In this document: positions 16,498 to 23,211 of the stretch, piece by piece
Layout of the letters: every line of letters begins with the position of its first letter
Numbering within the stretch: the first letter of the stretch is position 1
NCBI GenBank assembly: GCA_945878355.1
Contig: CAMCTC010000044.1
Coordinates: forward strand, 1-35,184
Source of the DNA: Bordetella parapertussis
GTDB lineage: Bacteria; Pseudomonadota; Gammaproteobacteria; Burkholderiales; Burkholderiaceae_C
DNA: 35,184 bases
Direction of reading: 5' to 3'
Program-made: the position numbers and the translations under genes
The notes under the pieces: generated by a model
Told to the model about the DNA's origin: nothing
Databases searched by the model: none
The model's input: only the letters and a program-made list of their open reading frames with translations

Positions 16498-17885
16498 CAG
16501 GCTTCGACCTCCAGCAGTTCAGCACCAATGCTGTCCGGGGCGAACTCCTCGATGAGCGCGTTCCAACCTACCTCACGCCACTTCACCTTGATCCCCTGCA
16601 CCTCGCCCGCGTGGACGAGGTCGATGCGCTCGATCATCAGATTGGCGATGCGGTGGCGCTCGACCGGGAACAGTTGATCCCACACGTTGTTGAGGCGTCC
16701 CATCGCCATCACGGTGGTGGCCTCGTCGATCTGGGCCCCGTTGCGTTGAATGTGCCGCACCACCGACGCCACGGTCTCCGGGCTGGTCAGCACCGTGCGG
16801 ATCTGGGCCACCACCGCCCCCTCGATCTCCAGCGCAGGCAGGCGCTCGTAGCCCTTGCCCGGCGCGCCGAACCGCGCTTCCGACTTGGACACGTAGTAGT
16901 GGTACTTGCGCCCGTTCTTGCGCGAGTAGGTCGGGTACATCCGCTCGCCCGAGGGTGCGTACAGCAGGCCGCGCAGCAACGCGTCGGTGCGCGACCTGAT
17001 CTTGGTCTCGACCGACCGGGTGTGGCCATCCTTGGCCAGCACCTCGTGAACCCGGCCCCACAGTCCTGGATCGATGATGGCCTGATGCACACCTGGGTAC
17101 CAACTGCCCTTGTGCGACAACTCTCCAAGGTAGATGCGGTTGCGCAGCAGCTTGTGCAGGTACTTCTTGTCGATGCGCGTGCCCGCCCGCGTCTGACCGT
17201 CCTGCGTCGTCCAGGCCTTGGTGGTGATGTCATCCAAAGTCAGGTTGGCAGCAATCTGGGTGGGCGAGCCGATGGTCAACATCTCCTCGAAGATGCGCCG
17301 CACCACCGCCGCCTCGGTTTCATTGATGACCAGCAGGCGGTTGTCGACGTCGTAGCCCAGGGGGGGCACGCCACCCATCCACATCCCCTTGCGCTTGCTG
17401 GCGGCTATCTTGTCGCGGATGCGCTCGCCGGTGACCTCGCGCTCAAACTGAGCGAAGGACAACAGGACGTTGAGCATCAGCCGACCCATCGAGGTGGTGG
17501 TGTTGAACTGCTGCGTGACCGACACGAACGACACGCCGTGGCGCTCAAACACCTCGACCATCTTGGAGAAGTCGGCAAGGCTACGCGTCAGGCGGTCGAT
17601 CTTGTAGACCACCACGATGTCGATCTGGCCGCGCTCGATGTCGGCCATCAGGCGCTTTAGCCCCGGCCGGTCCGTGTTGCCGCCGGAGAAGCCGGGGTCG
17701 TCGTAGTCGTCGGCCACCGGAATCCATCCTTCTGCGCGTTGGCTGGCGACGTAGGCGTGGCCCGCCTCCTTCTGCGCGTCGATGGAGTTGAACTCCTGGT
17801 CAAGGCGTTCGTCCGACGACACCCGGCAGTAGACGGCGCAACGTTTGCGTGCCTTGGGAGAGGCGATTTGGGTGGCGTCGCTCAT
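16497..17885 (-). CDS. Large serine recombinase
   Basis: A 462-residue serine recombinase. The N-terminal resolvase domain has CAVYCRVSSDE with the presumed nucleophile Ser23, VVYKIDRLTRSLADF, and LLSFAQFEREVTGERIRDKI. The recombinase domain follows (GGVPPLGYDV, LLRNRIYLGEL). The segment that normally forms a zinc ribbon (LLRGLLYAPSGERMYPTYSRKNGRKYHYY) lacks the usual cysteines. The C-terminal region is helical. Such enzymes integrate and excise elements between short att sites. The ATG at 17883-17885 overlaps the DUF2924 stop (ATGA); the frame is open upstream but reads through DUF2924 in another frame. It is the obvious integration enzyme for the element. Confidence 0.93.
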   Translation of the reverse strand: MSDATQIASPKARKRCAVYCRVSSDERLDQEFNSIDAQKEAGHAYVASQRAEGWIPVADDYDDPGFSGGNTDRPGLKRLMADIERGQIDIVVVYKIDRLTRSLADFSKMVEVFERHGVSFVSVTQQFNTTTSMGRLMLNVLLSFAQFEREVTGERIRDKIAASKRKGMWMGGVPPLGYDVDNRLLVINETEAAVVRRIFEEMLTIGSPTQIAANLTLDDITTKAWTTQDGQTRAGTRIDKKYLHKLLRNRIYLGELSHKGSWYPGVHQAIIDPGLWGRVHEVLAKDGHTRSVETKIRSRTDALLRGLLYAPSGERMYPTYSRKNGRKYHYYVSKSEARFGAPGKGYERLPALEIEGAVVAQIRTVLTSPETVASVVRHIQRNGAQIDEATTVMAMGRLNNVWDQLFPVERHRIANLMIERIDLVHAGEVQGIKVKWREVGWNALIEEFAPDSIGAELLEVEA

Positions 17886-18334
17886 TGCGCACCTGCCTTG
17901 CCGGTCAGGCCGAAGAACAGTGGCCCCGACCAGTGCGTGCCGGTGATCTGCCGGGCCACGGCTGTCAGGCTCTTGAAGGTGCTGCCCTCGTACTCGAACA
18001 GACCTTCGGCGGTGACCGCCACCTTGTGCTCGCGGTCGCCCCATTCGCGCAGCAGCACCGTGCCGGGCGCGAAGTTGGTGTCGCGCGGCCGTGCCCGCAG
18101 CTTGATCTTGGAATGCTTGGCACCGATGGCCTCCAGGCGCTGGCGCGTGTTGTGCGCCAGACCGCCGAAGGCTTCCTCCTGCATCTTGTAGGCGATGCGC
18201 GACTCGATGAAGACGCGGTTGGGGTTGATGGGGCGGCTGCTGAAGTACCGATCCCACACTGGCCACAACTCGGCGATGGGCAGGCTCGATAGCTCCGCGA
18301 TCCGCGCGGCGACTGATGCTTGTTTCTCGTTCAT
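17882..18334 (-). CDS. DUF2924 protein
   Basis: A 150-residue protein: N-terminal helices with SVAARIAELSSLPIAELWPV and WDRYFSSRPINPNR, then FIESRIAYKMQEEAFGGL, and a beta-rich C-terminal half ending in GLFEYEGSTFKSLTAVARQITGTHWSGPLFFGL. This matches DUF2924, a family almost always next to serine recombinases in phage and mobile elements; its role is not known. The ATG at 18332-18334 has AGGAGAG about 7 nt upstream and overlaps the stop of the preceding 63-aa ORF (TGATG), so translation should be coupled. The recombinase follows with an ATGA overlap. Confidence 0.9.
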   Translation of the reverse strand: MNEKQASVAARIAELSSLPIAELWPVWDRYFSSRPINPNRVFIESRIAYKMQEEAFGGLAHNTRQRLEAIGAKHSKIKLRARPRDTNFAPGTVLLREWGDREHKVAVTAEGLFEYEGSTFKSLTAVARQITGTHWSGPLFFGLTGKAGAQ

Positions 18335-18525
18335 CACAAACTCTCCTGTTGATAGGGGGTTGTATGAACGCGCTGGTCGGGCAGGAAGCCAAGGCCAACT
18401 TCTCTCTGTTTTGGCGCTTCTGCGACGACGGTGCGGACGATGGCGGCCGCAAGGATGGCGGTGATTTCACCAGCGCGGGCGCTGGCGGACATCTCCGAGG
18501 GAGATGCGAGTTCGAGGTTCTTCAT
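18334..18525 (-). CDS. Small ORF, first gene of the recombinase operon
   Basis: A 63-residue ORF beginning MKNLELASPSEMSASARAGE, with an Ala-rich helix (ITAILAAAIVRTVVAEA) and a C-terminus LGFLPDQRVHTTPY. GGAG lies 6 nt before the ATG and the TGA overlaps the DUF2924 ATG (TGATG). I do not recognise the family. The last third is encoded by copy A of a motif that also occurs ahead of two other minus-strand genes, and the peptide LGFxPxQRVH is preserved in copy C. It may be a genuine small protein, or a leader peptide that couples translation of DUF2924. Confidence 0.55.
   Translation of the reverse strand: MKNLELASPSEMSASARAGEITAILAAAIVRTVVAEAPKQREVGLGFLPDQRVHTTPYQQESL
18367..18393 (-). repeat. 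Leader motif, copy A
   Basis: On the plus strand: AACGCGCTGGTCG, five variable bases, GAAGCCAAG. On the coding (minus) strand it reads CTTGGCTTC, N5, CGACCAGCGCGTT. The companion arm GAAGCGCCAA lies just 5' on the coding strand (18411-18420), so a hairpin can form, although weaker than in copies B and C. It lies 33 nt before the DUF2924 start and inside the 63-aa ORF. Copies B and C are at 33919 and 34933. Confidence 0.75.
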
Positions 18526-18687
18526 GACGGCTCCGAGGAATTGCAACCGTCACAGATGATGTGCGCGATGTTCCGAAGCGGATGGCAATTCCGGGTAATC
18601 GGGCACACCTGGTGGCGTGGCCTCGATGCCCCGGCAGGCCTGTGGTGCCTGTCTGGCAGGGAACCGGATTGCGCGTTAACGAAACAG

Positions 18688-18716
18688 TTGACAGGCGCCG
18701 ATCTGCTCGATACGAT
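18688..18716 (+). promoter_or_regulatory. Promoter of the XRE-ImmA operon
   Basis: Consensus -35 TTGACA (18688-18693), 17-bp spacer, and -10 TACGAT (18711-18716). Transcription would start near 18723, within the 22-bp operator-like site at 18722-18743, and about 30 nt before the XRE start codon. Confidence 0.8.
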
Positions 18717-18721
18717 GGCGT

Positions 18722-18743
18722 CAATTAACTAATCACGCAATTG
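18722..18743. promoter_or_regulatory. Operator-like site 1
   Basis: The 22-bp block CAATTAACTAATC + ACGCAATTG recurs as CAGTTAACCACTC + GCGCAATCG at 19935-19956 (17 of 22 identical). Site 1 covers the predicted transcription start of the XRE gene, a position suited to repression. Binding by the XRE protein is an inference. Confidence 0.55.
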
Positions 18744-18752
18744 GGTCACAAC

Positions 18753-19031
18753 ATGGCATTTGGTGCCTACATCAGACAGAAGAGGGAGGCGAAGGGCATT
18801 CAGATGAATGACTTCGCCCGGCAGCTGGACATCTCCCCTGCCTACTGGTCGCGCATAGAGCGCGACATCGAGAAGCCGCCCAAGGACGAGCTGATCCGCA
18901 AGGCGGCAGAAATCCTTGGCGAGAATGTCGACGACGCCTTTGTTGAGGCCAGCCGCCTTCCGCCAGACATGCGCGACGACGTGGGGGGCCTGGTACGGAT
19001 GTATCGCAAGCAAGCGACGGGGGACAAGTGA
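18753..19031 (+). CDS. XRE-family HTH regulator
   Basis: A 92-residue protein with a Cro/C1-type HTH over residues about 5-60: FGAYIRQKREAKGIQMNDFA, QLDISPAYWSRIERDIEKPP, LIRKAAEILGE. It begins at the ATG 18753; a TTG four codons upstream is less likely. No clear Shine-Dalgarno is present. Its TGA is directly followed by the ATG of an ImmA/IrrE peptidase, the standard pairing in which the peptidase cleaves the repressor on a stress or induction signal. By analogy it should repress its own promoter and perhaps the downstream phage-like genes through the repeated 22-bp site. Confidence 0.9.
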   Translation: MAFGAYIRQKREAKGIQMNDFARQLDISPAYWSRIERDIEKPPKDELIRKAAEILGENVDDAFVEASRLPPDMRDDVGGLVRMYRKQATGDK

Positions 19032-19883
19032 ATGCCGGTGTTGACTCTTGGCTACCGGCATTGCGACCGAAAACGCCCCAGCTACATCAAGAATTCCGAG
19101 ATTGAGGGCATCGCCGTCTTGGCCCGCCAGCAACTGGTGGATGCTGCTGCCGATGCCATCTCGCTCGCCACCCTGAGCGCCATCTCCGGCCTGAAGATCA
19201 ACGGCGTGGTCTTCGACCTGTTCGTCGGCACCGGTGACGTCGTGCATGACGAGCGCGGGAACCCTGTCCTGGGCATCTGTGAGTACGATCCAGGCGTGCC
19301 GGACACCGCGATGGTGTCGGTGTCACCGGTTGGCGTGAACGCCAGCGAGGAGTTGGTACTGAGCACCCTCGGGCACGAGCTCGGCCACGCCATCTTCGAT
19401 GCGCCAGGATGGATCGTGGATGCCAGCAAGGGGCCGGGTTTGTTCGATGAGCCCAGCGACGCGGCGCGGCGGGCCTACCGCACGACCACCCGTGACGTGG
19501 AGCACTTGGCGAAAGTCCAGCCCGTCGTCGAGGCGGCTGCGAGCCCCTCTCTGGCAATTCCAGGCCACACCACCAAGGAAGAATACTTCGCCGAGCTGCG
19601 TGCCAACGAGTTCATGGGGTCGTTGCTGGTGCCGCGCCAACGCCTGAATCTGGCGGTCGAAGAGTTGGCTCCGAAACACGGTGTGACGATCCACCGCAGC
19701 CCGTCGCTTGATCCCGATTTGCCCGGCACCTGCCTTCACCTGACGGCTGATGGAGATATCGGGTTCTTCGACATCGAATGTTTGCAGAAGGCCGTGGCCA
19801 AGCGCTTCGGCGTCAACCGACGCTTCATCCAGGTACGGATGGAGCGCTATGGTCTTCTAAAGCCGGGGGCCAAGATCGTCTGA
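19032..19883 (+). CDS. ImmA/IrrE-family metallopeptidase
   Basis: A 283-residue protein with the zinc-protease motif HELGH at residues 115-119 (STLGHELGHAIFDAPGW), preceded by a strand (TAMVSVSPVGVNASEELVLS) and followed by the downstream glutamate segment ELRANEFMGSLLVPR (about residues 189-203) typical of ImmA/IrrE. These peptidases cut an XRE repressor to induce mobile elements or stress genes. A C-terminal part with GDIGFFDIECLQKAVAKRFGVNRRFIQVRMERYGLL resembles an HTH-like or winged segment. It starts immediately after the XRE stop and is followed by a terminator. Confidence 0.9.
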   Translation: MPVLTLGYRHCDRKRPSYIKNSEIEGIAVLARQQLVDAAADAISLATLSAISGLKINGVVFDLFVGTGDVVHDERGNPVLGICEYDPGVPDTAMVSVSPVGVNASEELVLSTLGHELGHAIFDAPGWIVDASKGPGLFDEPSDAARRAYRTTTRDVEHLAKVQPVVEAAASPSLAIPGHTTKEEYFAELRANEFMGSLLVPRQRLNLAVEELAPKHGVTIHRSPSLDPDLPGTCLHLTADGDIGFFDIECLQKAVAKRFGVNRRFIQVRMERYGLLKPGAKIV

Positions 19884-19902
19884 TCAACGCCTTCATCTCG
19901 CC

Positions 19903-19926
19903 GCCGACCGCGTGTCGGCATTTTTT
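19903..19926 (+). terminator. Rho-independent terminator after the ImmA gene
   Basis: Stem GCCGAC (19903-19908), loop CGCGT, stem GTCGGC (19914-19919), then A and six T. It separates the XRE-ImmA transcript from the following unknown pair, which must have its own promoter or depend on read-through. Confidence 0.85.
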
Positions 19927-19934
19927 GAACCGTT

Positions 19935-19956
19935 CAGTTAACCACTCGCGCAATCG
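19935..19956. promoter_or_regulatory. Operator-like site 2
   Basis: Second copy of the 22-bp site (CAGTTAACCACTC + GCGCAATCG), 30-51 nt before the ATG of the 478-aa gene. A TTGAAC at 19925-19930 could be a -35, with its 17-bp spacer inside the site, but no convincing -10 is seen. Its place suggests the unknown pair is controlled with XRE-ImmA. Confidence 0.5.
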
Positions 19957-19985
19957 CGCACTTCGTTTAGAAAAGGAAATTGCCT

Positions 19986-21422
19986 ATGCCAGCAGACGAA
20001 CAGATCACCGCCCAGGAACACGACGAGTCGACTGCCGCGCAGCAGCAGTCCTCGAAGCAGGTGCGACCCCGTCAATCGGACGATGGCCCGGAAATCCTGC
20101 CGTGCATGGAGCACTTCGTCACCGTGGTGCGCAAAGCCAAGCGTCCCGGCCTCGCCTTGCTCCTGGTCGAACGTGCCAGCGCCACTTCGCTGCCGGAACT
20201 GGCAGCGCTGACGGATGCGGCCAAAGGCATCCTCGCGGTGCAGTCCCGCAAGGCGATGTTCCACGCCGTCGCCAAACTTGGCTCGGACGTCCAGCAGCAC
20301 ATCGAGCGTGCGGCCGAGCGCGTGGTGCTGCTCGATGACGAATACGGCACGCAGGCCGTCCAATCCCTCCTTGACGACCAAGACGCCAGCGACGCTGCCG
20401 TCTTGGCCACGCCCAGTGACCGGTATAGCCGGGCCCTGCACCTCTGTCTGCGGCAGGATTTTCCGGAGGTCGGTGCCAAGCGCGATCAGCGCTTCGACAA
20501 CGCCGAGCGCTTGCAGGTGATGCATCGCCAGTGGAAGAGCGAGAACTACTCCAGCCACTACCTCGGCCCGAAAGGCGTGGTGCCGAGCATTGATGCCGAT
20601 GTTGAGGGTGTGTTGCGCGGGCGCATTTCGGCGCTGTTCCCGCAAGTGGCTTCTGACCAAATCCTCATCGAGCAGTTCACGCGCCGTGATCTTGCGCATG
20701 CCGACCGCTGCGGCGGCAAAGACACCGACGAGGTCGCGCCCGTGCTCTTGCACACCCTGACTGCAACTTTCAACGGATCGACGGCGCACTTCCGGCAGGT
20801 TGCCAACGGCGAGGTGGTCGAGCACGAAGAACCTGCAGCGATGTCGGCCAGCTTCTCGTGGGAGCCCGGCACCGGTGCGCTCGGTGTGTTCTGCGAAGAC
20901 CGTGAGGTGCGCCGTGAACTGGCGACCATCTTCCGCGATGTCGTTTTGGCGTGCGACGGGGAGATCAACGACATGCCGATGCGCGAGTTCGACCTGTTCG
21001 GCTTCTCGACACCAGCGATGCTCAAGCGCATTGAGCAGGAGCGTGTGGCGGGCATTGAAAAAATCTCGATCCTGCAGATCAAAGTCGCCCGGCCCTTCGA
21101 GCAGCAAACCACCGACGCCGCCAATGGGCGTGATCTGATCCAGCACCTGTCGAGCACGATGCTGATCGGCAAGGATCGGCGTGATACCCGCCAGATCTAT
21201 CAGGTCGCCTATGACGACTATGGCATCGACGACCTGACGGGATACACGCTGGCGCAGGTGAAGCTGGTGTTCCGAATGGCCAAACAGCCGCACCGCAAGG
21301 CCCACAACGTTGCTGTCCAAATCACGTCGCCGAACGGCCTGAACGACAAGAGCAAGACCGAGGATGACCGCAAGCGCGTGCTGGAACAGCTCACGCGAAT
21401 TGGGGTGCTCCGTGAGTTCTGA
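19986..21422 (+). CDS. Unknown protein, 478 aa, in XRE/ImmA-linked module
   Basis: I do not recognise a family. The N-terminal 35 residues are polar and low-complexity (Glu/Gln/Ser-rich). The rest looks globular, with no signal peptide or membrane helix. Marks include PEILPCMEHFVTVVRKAKRP near the start, a central stretch VEGVLRGRISALFPQVASDQ, the strand-rich FSWEPGTGALGVFCEDREVRR, and a C-terminal EDDRKRVLEQLTRIGVLREF. AAGGAAA lies 7-8 nt before the ATG at 19986. Its 3' end overlaps the start of the next gene by 11 nt, so the two should be co-translated. It follows site 2 of the 22-bp repeat. A host-takeover, regulatory or defence role is possible but unproven. Confidence 0.75.
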   Translation: MPADEQITAQEHDESTAAQQQSSKQVRPRQSDDGPEILPCMEHFVTVVRKAKRPGLALLLVERASATSLPELAALTDAAKGILAVQSRKAMFHAVAKLGSDVQQHIERAAERVVLLDDEYGTQAVQSLLDDQDASDAAVLATPSDRYSRALHLCLRQDFPEVGAKRDQRFDNAERLQVMHRQWKSENYSSHYLGPKGVVPSIDADVEGVLRGRISALFPQVASDQILIEQFTRRDLAHADRCGGKDTDEVAPVLLHTLTATFNGSTAHFRQVANGEVVEHEEPAAMSASFSWEPGTGALGVFCEDREVRRELATIFRDVVLACDGEINDMPMREFDLFGFSTPAMLKRIEQERVAGIEKISILQIKVARPFEQQTTDAANGRDLIQHLSSTMLIGKDRRDTRQIYQVAYDDYGIDDLTGYTLAQVKLVFRMAKQPHRKAHNVAVQITSPNGLNDKSKTEDDRKRVLEQLTRIGVLREF

Positions 21423-22368
21423 TGACGCTACCGCGAAGTCGGCACATCTGAGCTTTCTGGCAGCGCTGGAGCGGCTGCCCCGGGTCGATTCCCGCGTCAG
21501 GGCGGCCGAGCTCGGGCGATGCAGACCAACGTTTCTGCAGCGACGATGGATCACGGAAGAGGACTACCTCACACATCTGATGGTGCCCGTCCTGGATTCT
21601 GAGCAGGAAGTCGAGGTTGAGATCGATCACGACGCGGCGGTGTACCGGTACCGCAGTCCCCAGCAGCGGTCACGAACGGTTGAGCGACCTCTTGCCGACA
21701 TCGCGCTGTATACCTTCCAAGTGGATGCGTGGCTCGCCGACTTGGCATCCTTGATCGGCATCGAAGATCGACGACGATCCGACCGTCGACATCGCGTGCC
21801 GGGCCACCTGTGGCACCTCGGGGAAGTACGAATCGCTTGCACACACGACTTTGCCCCGGTGTTCGTTGCCAGAGCGTGGGAGCGTGCTCCTGTTGCCGCG
21901 ATGACCTCGGTGTTGAGCGACCCAATCTGGTCGCGTGGCGGCATCGTATTGCGGCATCAGCGAGATCCCGTTGATCTGCCCCGTGACCATGTCATGCGCG
22001 TGCTGGACGAGTTCGTTCGCGTGGACGACGGCCAGGACGTTTTCGACGCGAGCGCATTCGACAGGGTGCTGCGTGGCTACGTCACGCCCAGCGGTGCGCC
22101 AGAGCCGGTTGAGTTCTTCCAAGGCAATCGACTGAAGCTGCCCCACTTCACCGAGTCGCGTGAGCTGTCTGCGGAGCGCGCCAAGATCGTCAAGCAGATG
22201 TGGAGTGCCGACGGGAAGAACGCGCCAGAGGTGTCCTGGGCCGAGGTCAACAGGATCGCCAATACCGGCTACCAGTCGTTCGATGACGCCTTCGGCGGAA
22301 AGGCTGAACGCGAGGACGTGATCGCATTGGTCAAGCGCGGCAAATACCGACTGCGACGCAACACATAA
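21412..22368 (+). CDS. Unknown protein, 318 aa, second gene of the module
   Basis: No recognised family. The start is taken as the GTG at 21412, overlapping the previous stop in another frame; there is no suitable ATG before residue 60. The protein is soluble by composition, rich in Arg/Asp, with a Trp/His-containing central part (VPGHLWHLGEVRIACTHDF, FVARAWERAPVAAMTSVL) and a C-terminal helical region (AEVNRIANTGYQSFDDAFGG). The His/Arg-rich RRRSDRRHRVPGH could bind nucleic acid, but this is a guess. Overlap with the 478-aa gene suggests a stoichiometric partner. The next gene starts after 85 nt containing two hairpins. Confidence 0.7.
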   Translation: MSSDDATAKSAHLSFLAALERLPRVDSRVRAAELGRCRPTFLQRRWITEEDYLTHLMVPVLDSEQEVEVEIDHDAAVYRYRSPQQRSRTVERPLADIALYTFQVDAWLADLASLIGIEDRRRSDRRHRVPGHLWHLGEVRIACTHDFAPVFVARAWERAPVAAMTSVLSDPIWSRGGIVLRHQRDPVDLPRDHVMRVLDEFVRVDDGQDVFDASAFDRVLRGYVTPSGAPEPVEFFQGNRLKLPHFTESRELSAERAKIVKQMWSADGKNAPEVSWAEVNRIANTGYQSFDDAFGGKAEREDVIALVKRGKYRLRRNT

Positions 22369-22417
22369 ACGCGCCCATAAATCAAACCAGACACGGGCCA
22401 TAAACCCGTGCGGAGAC

Positions 22418-22453
22418 TTCGATGTGCCCATTTCATCTAGGAGGCACATCGAA
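22418..22453 (+). promoter_or_regulatory. Hairpin enclosing the ribosome-binding site of the HTH gene
   Basis: A perfect 11-bp inverted repeat TTCGATGTGCC (22418-22428) / GGCACATCGAA (22443-22453) ends immediately before the ATG at 22454. The Shine-Dalgarno AGGAGG (22439-22444) lies partly in the 14-nt loop and partly in the 3' arm. Folding would limit ribosome access. A second, smaller hairpin, CACGGG/CCCGTG, lies upstream at 22392-22410. Confidence 0.65.
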
Positions 22454-22717
22454 ATGCAAACTCAAGTTCCATCAATCGAATCCGGTCGGAATCCCCGCCG
22501 GATGAATCCCGGCGGTGCAGCCTGCATCGCGCTCGACGAAAACGAGCTCGCCATCCGCTGGGGGCTCTCCGTCAAGACTCTGCGCCGCTGGCGTCAAGAG
22601 CAGCTTGGCCCGATCTACTGCAAGCTCGGTCGCCGGGTCACCTACCTCCTGCACGAAATCGAAGCCTTCGAGCGCCGCGTCTCGCGTTACTCGAGCTTCA
22701 CTCGTGCGTACCAGTGA
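22454..22717 (+). CDS. Excisionase/AlpA-like HTH protein
   Basis: An 87-residue protein with a predicted winged-helix HTH: ALDENELAIRWGLSVKTLRR, WRQEQLGPIYCKLGRRVTYL, and HEIEAFERRVSRYSSF. This pattern (ELA.RW..S..TL.RWR....GP.Y.K.GR.V.Y) is that of small MerR-superfamily HTH proteins such as excisionases and AlpA-type regulators. The ATG at 22454 follows AGGAGG by 9 nt inside a perfect hairpin. It could act as recombination directionality factor for the serine recombinase or as a regulator of the early genes that follow; sequence does not decide. Confidence 0.82.
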   Translation: MQTQVPSIESGRNPRRMNPGGAACIALDENELAIRWGLSVKTLRRWRQEQLGPIYCKLGRRVTYLLHEIEAFERRVSRYSSFTRAYQ

Positions 22718-22728
22718 GGAGGACGGCC

Positions 22729-23211
22729 ATGAGCGATCTGACCATCTTCCCTGTCGACATCGCCGAGATGTCTGTGAGCCAATTGGCCGCGCTGCCGCCC
22801 GCGCAGAAGCGCGAGGTCGACAAGAACCTCGACGCCGCCATCGACTGGCTCAAGAAGGCACGCACCAAGTTCGACGCGGCGCTGGAGCAGTGCTACGGCG
22901 AGCAGGCACGCGCCGCGCTGCGTGAATCCGGCCGTGACTTCGGTACCGCCCACATCAGCGATGGCCCGCTGCACATCAAGTTCGAGCTGCCCAAGAAGGT
23001 CAGCTGGAACCAGAAGCAGCTGGGCGAAATCGCCGAGCGCATCGTGGCCTCGGGCGAGAAGGTCGAGGGCTACCTCGACGTCAAGCTCTCAGTGTCCGAG
23101 TCCCGGTACATCAACTGGCCACCTGCGTTGCAGCAGCAGTTCGCGGCCGCCCGCACAGTCGATTCCGGCAAGCCGTCCTTCACCCTGAGCACCGATGGGG
23201 GTGAGGCATGA
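22729..23211 (+). CDS. Hypothetical phage-type protein, 160 aa
   Basis: Start at ATG 22729 with GAGGAGG about 7 nt upstream. The N-terminal half is helical and charged (QKREVDKNLDAAIDWLKKAR, TKFDAALEQCYGEQARAALR); the C-terminal half has strands and VSWNQKQLGEIAERIVASGE. No catalytic motif is seen. The TGA overlaps the ATG of the ATPase gene (ATGA), so it belongs to the replication/recombination operon. Function unknown. Confidence 0.75.
   Translation: MSDLTIFPVDIAEMSVSQLAALPPAQKREVDKNLDAAIDWLKKARTKFDAALEQCYGEQARAALRESGRDFGTAHISDGPLHIKFELPKKVSWNQKQLGEIAERIVASGEKVEGYLDVKLSVSESRYINWPPALQQQFAAARTVDSGKPSFTLSTDGGEA

Noticed and set aside
19938..21554. A 538-codon open frame opposite the 478-aa unknown gene
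   Set aside because: No ribosome-binding site and His/Val/Asp-biased composition typical of antisense shadow frames. The plus-strand gene has a good Shine-Dalgarno, overlaps its neighbour and shows normal protein composition. Confidence is lower here because neither strand has a recognised family.
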